A stretch of 6,269 nucleotides of DNA from Chloroflexota bacterium (lineage in GTDB: Bacteria > Chloroflexota > Anaerolineae > UBA3071). Below the pieces are notes generated by a model. The model was given only the letters and a program-made list of their open reading frames with translations, was not told the origin of the DNA and ran no database searches. Position numbers and translations under genes: made by a program. Numbering within the stretch: position 1 is the first letter of the stretch; each line of letters starts with the position of its first letter. The stretch spans positions 1-6,269 of the forward strand of contig JACNHM010000216.1 of assembly GCA_014383605.1 (NCBI GenBank). The letters run 5' to 3'. Positions 4,454-6,269 of the stretch are shown piece after piece.

Positions 4454-6269
4454 TCACAGTAAACTCACGGGATCCACGTCCACCCAACAGTTGGGCGGGA
4501 ACGGCCGGCCGCGCAGCAGCGGCGTCGGATCGGGCGCCCGCACCACCACCTGCCAGCGCGTGCATCCCCGGTAAAGGGCGAAAAAGCAAGGCACGGGGCC
4601 AATGAGGCGGGCCTCGCCGCCGCTCTCGGCGATGCGCTCCTCCAGCAGGGCCGCCACGGCCTCCGCCGCCTCGCGGCAACGACGCGGGTTCTCGTCCACG
4701 GCCACCACCTTGGCCAGCCGCGCCGTGGGCGGATAGCCCAACTGACGACGATAGGCCATCTCCTGCTCGTAGAAGACGGCGTAGTCGTGGCCGGCGGCGG
4801 CGCGGATGGCGTAATGCTCCGGCGTGTAGGTCTGCACGATGACCCGCCCGCCCAAAATGCCCCGCCCGGCCCGCCCGGCCACCTGCGTCAGCAACTGGAA
4901 CGTGCGCTCGCCAGCGCGGAAGTCGGGCAGGTAGAGCGCCGTGTCGGCGCTGACCACGCCCACCAGCGTCACCAGCGGCAGGTCCAGCCCCTTGGCGATC
5001 ATCTGCGTGCCGATGAGCACGTCCGCCTGGTGCCCGCTGAATTGCGACAGGATCACCTCGTGAGCGTCCTTGTAGCGAGTCACGTCCCAGTCCCAGCGCA
5101 GCGTGCGCGCCCGCGGGAACATGCGCCGCACTTCTTGCTCCACCCGCTGCGTGCCCACGCCGAAATGGCGGATGCGCCGGCTATCACACAGCGGACAACA
5201 CTCGGGCGCCGGCTCCTGGCGATTGCAATGATGGCAAACCAAGGCGGATTGCGGATTGTGGATTGCGGATTGCGGATTCTCGGGGACCTTCTCCGAAAAC
5301 TCTGTAGAGCCAACACCTTGTCGGTGGGTTGTCGGTGGCTGAGAACTGCCTCTGTAAGCTTTTGGGTTGGATTCCAAGTGATAAGTGAAGGGGATCTCGC
5401 AGCGCGAGCAGCGCAGCACGTGGCCGCAATCGCGGCACATGACGAAGGTGGCCGCGCCGCGGCGGTTGAGGAAGAGGATGGCCTGCTGCCGGGCGGCCAG
5501 CGTGCGGGCCAGCGCCTCCTGCAGGGCCCGGCTGAAGATGCTGCGGTTGCCCGCCCGCAGCTCCTGGCGCAGGTCCACCACCTCCACCTGGGGCAGCTCC
5601 GCGTAGCGAGCGTCCAAACCTTCGTCCACAGGCTTGTAGGCCGTGCCCCGCACGTGATAGCGCTCTCGCTGCTCCTCCAGCCGCCGCCAGTGGCCCAGGA
5701 TGCGCTGCGGCAACTCCAGCAAGCGGATCTGCCCCGCCTGCGCGGCGTGGTAGCTCTCCAGCGACGGCGTGGCGCTGCCCAGGATCAGCACTGCCCCGCT
5801 CAGCCGGGCCAGTTGCCGGGCCGCCTGACGCGCATGGTAGCGCACCAACTGCCGGATCAGCAGGTCATCCTGCTTGTAAGAATCGTCGTGCTCCTCGTCC
5901 ACGACGATGAGCCCCAGCCGGGGCAGCGGCTGGAACAGCGCCGAGCGGGGGCCGATGACGATGTCCATCTGGCCGGCCCGGATGCGCCGCCAGGTGTCGT
6001 AGCGCTCGCCGCGGGAAAGCTGGCTGTGGATCACCCCGATGCGGCCGGGGAAGCGGGCAGCGAAGCGGCGAATGGTCTGGGGCGTCAGCGAGATCTCCGG
6101 CACCAGCACGATGGCCTGGCGGCCTGCCGACAGCACGCCGGCGATGGCCCGCAGGTAGATCTCCGTCTTGCCGCTGCCGGTGACCCCGTGCAGGAGGTAG
6201 GCTGGTACACTGGTAGACTGGTAGATTGGTACATTGGTGTCTTGGGCTTCGTTATCCCAATCTACCAAT
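4454..6269 (-). CDS. priA: Primosomal protein PriA (replication-restart helicase), N-terminus cut by window edge, with two in-frame repeat insertions
   Basis: Superfamily 2, 3'-to-5' DNA helicase that recognises abandoned forks and reloads the replisome. 604 residues are visible from the edge (numbering from the codon at 6266-6268); the N-terminal fork-binding domains, usually about 200 residues, lie outside. Seen: Walker A GVTGSGKTE (28-36); Walker B DEEH (124-127); GSATPSLES; ILFLNRRG; all eight zinc cysteines as four CxxC pairs (C278/C281, C287/C290, C345/C348, C358/C361); GTQMIAKGLDLP; QVAGRAGRG; and a typical C-terminus ending VDVDPVSLL. Two oddities: residues about 11-24 are encoded by octamer repeats directly before Walker A, where an LTxEQ-type segment normally stands; and residues 298-342 are about 40 residues longer than the usual loop between zinc pairs two and three. 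Both keep the frame and all motifs are intact, so the helicase domain should be functional. The true start is not visible; the first codon TTG is probably internal. Confidence 0.95.
   Translation of the reverse strand, partial: LVDWDNEAQDTNVPIYQSTSVPAYLLHGVTGSGKTEIYLRAIAGVLSAGRQAIVLVPEISLTPQTIRRFAARFPGRIGVIHSQLSRGERYDTWRRIRAGQMDIVIGPRSALFQPLPRLGLIVVDEEHDDSYKQDDLLIRQLVRYHARQAARQLARLSGAVLILGSATPSLESYHAAQAGQIRLLELPQRILGHWRRLEEQRERYHVRGTAYKPVDEGLDARYAELPQVEVVDLRQELRAGNRSIFSRALQEALARTLAARQQAILFLNRRGAATFVMCRDCGHVLRCSRCEIPFTYHLESNPKAYRGSSQPPTTHRQGVGSTEFSEKVPENPQSAIHNPQSALVCHHCNRQEPAPECCPLCDSRRIRHFGVGTQRVEQEVRRMFPRARTLRWDWDVTRYKDAHEVILSQFSGHQADVLIGTQMIAKGLDLPLVTLVGVVSADTALYLPDFRAGERTFQLLTQVAGRAGRGILGGRVIVQTYTPEHYAIRAAAGHDYAVFYEQEMAYRRQLGYPPTARLAKVVAVDENPRRCREAAEAVAALLEERIAESGGEARLIGPVPCFFALYRGCTRWQVVVRAPDPTPLLRGRPFPPNCWVDVDPVSLL
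5244..5278. repeat. Heptamer tandem array (GCGGATT / AATCCGC), five copies
   Basis: Five contiguous seven-base units, four GCGGATT and one GTGGATT in the middle. On the priA coding strand they read AATCCGC and encode ENPQSAIHNPQSA, a seven-residue periodic peptide (NPQSAIR-type). Neither orientation contains a stop codon in any frame. Confidence 0.95.
5318..5339. repeat. 11-base tandem duplication inside the PriA insertion
   Basis: TTGTCGGTGGG is followed directly by TTGTCGGTGGC, identical at 10 of 11 positions. It lies in the same extra segment of priA as the heptamer array but is unrelated in sequence. Confidence 0.8.
6196..6243. repeat. Octamer tandem array inside priA, GGTAGATT family
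   Basis: Six units in eight-base register: GGTAGGCT, GGTACACT, GGTAGACT, GGTAGATT, GGTACATT, GGTGTCTT. It is the same family as the arrays before the Lon-type gene. On the priA coding strand it reads in the stop-free TACC orientation and encodes TNVPIYQSTSVPAY just before Walker A. Confidence 0.88.
6257..6269. repeat. Start of an opposed octamer block at the window edge
   Basis: CCAATCTACCAAT is inverted relative to the array at 6196-6243: CCAATCTACC (6257-6266) is the perfect reverse complement of GGTAGATTGG at 6220-6229. All 13 bases are the reverse complement of 2497-2509 and of 2505-2517. The block runs out of the window, so its length is unknown. Confidence 0.75.

Larger units (their letters stand above)
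5243..5377 (-). other. In-frame insertion of about 40 residues in the PriA zinc ribbon
   Basis: These 45 codons (residues 298-342) lie between TYH and LVCHHC. In ordinary PriA proteins, including E. coli, only about five residues join these points. The extra DNA is a mosaic: an 11-base tandem pair, a heptamer array and an unassigned stretch. It contains no stop on the coding strand and adds a polar, Pro/Ser/Gln-rich loop, probably disordered, at a hairpin tip of the zinc domain. Confidence 0.85.

Noticed and set aside
4314..4679. Minus-strand 121-codon frame across the priA end and the spacer
   Set aside because: It is out of frame with priA, composed of Gly/Arg/Ala shadow sequence followed by spacer, and has no family resemblance.
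5244..5278. CRISPR-like array
   Set aside because: Units are seven bases with no spacers, so this is a simple tandem repeat; the same holds for the octamer arrays.

Overview
The window holds three genes, all on the minus strand and in the transcription order priA, a DUF4173-type membrane protein, then a Lon-family protease. No plus-strand gene, RNA gene, transposase or CRISPR array is visible. The flanking genes are GC-rich and bacterial; the priA fragment has the PriA-specific zinc ribbon, so the DNA is a bacterial chromosome rather than plasmid or phage. The style (a GC-rich genome with short tandem repeats scattered in spacers and genes, an AAA_32-type Lon, DUF4173) would fit a Chloroflexota (Anaerolineae-like) bacterium. 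That is an inference without a phylogenetic test.

Layout from right to left. Positions 6269-4454 carry the helicase half of PriA, cut by the right window edge. Positions 4453-4299 are a spacer with a candidate promoter and a perfect 15-bp palindrome. Positions 4298-2676 carry a 540-residue polytopic membrane protein of unknown function, visibly lower in GC than its neighbours. Positions 2675-2459 are a 217-bp spacer with an extended -10 promoter containing a perfect TATAAT, a long leader built almost entirely of octamer repeats in two opposed blocks, and a good Shine-Dalgarno. Positions 2458-1 carry a GTG-started Lon-type protease lacking only its extreme C-terminus to the left edge.

The genes do not form an obvious pathway: PriA restarts stalled replication forks, Lon degrades damaged or regulatory proteins, and the middle protein is uncharacterised. 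Separate candidate promoters for the last two argue against one tight operon.

The most unusual content is a short-tandem-repeat family. An octamer (TACCAATC, or GGTAGATT on the other strand) fills the lon leader and recurs in frame inside priA just before Walker A. A heptamer (AATCCGC, five copies) and a duplicated 11-mer sit in frame in an approximately 40-residue insertion in the PriA zinc ribbon. The octamer visits all three reading frames, has no stop in one orientation and TAG in the other. In priA the long array lies in the stop-free orientation. These look like mobile or expanding simple repeats tolerated in linkers and leaders.
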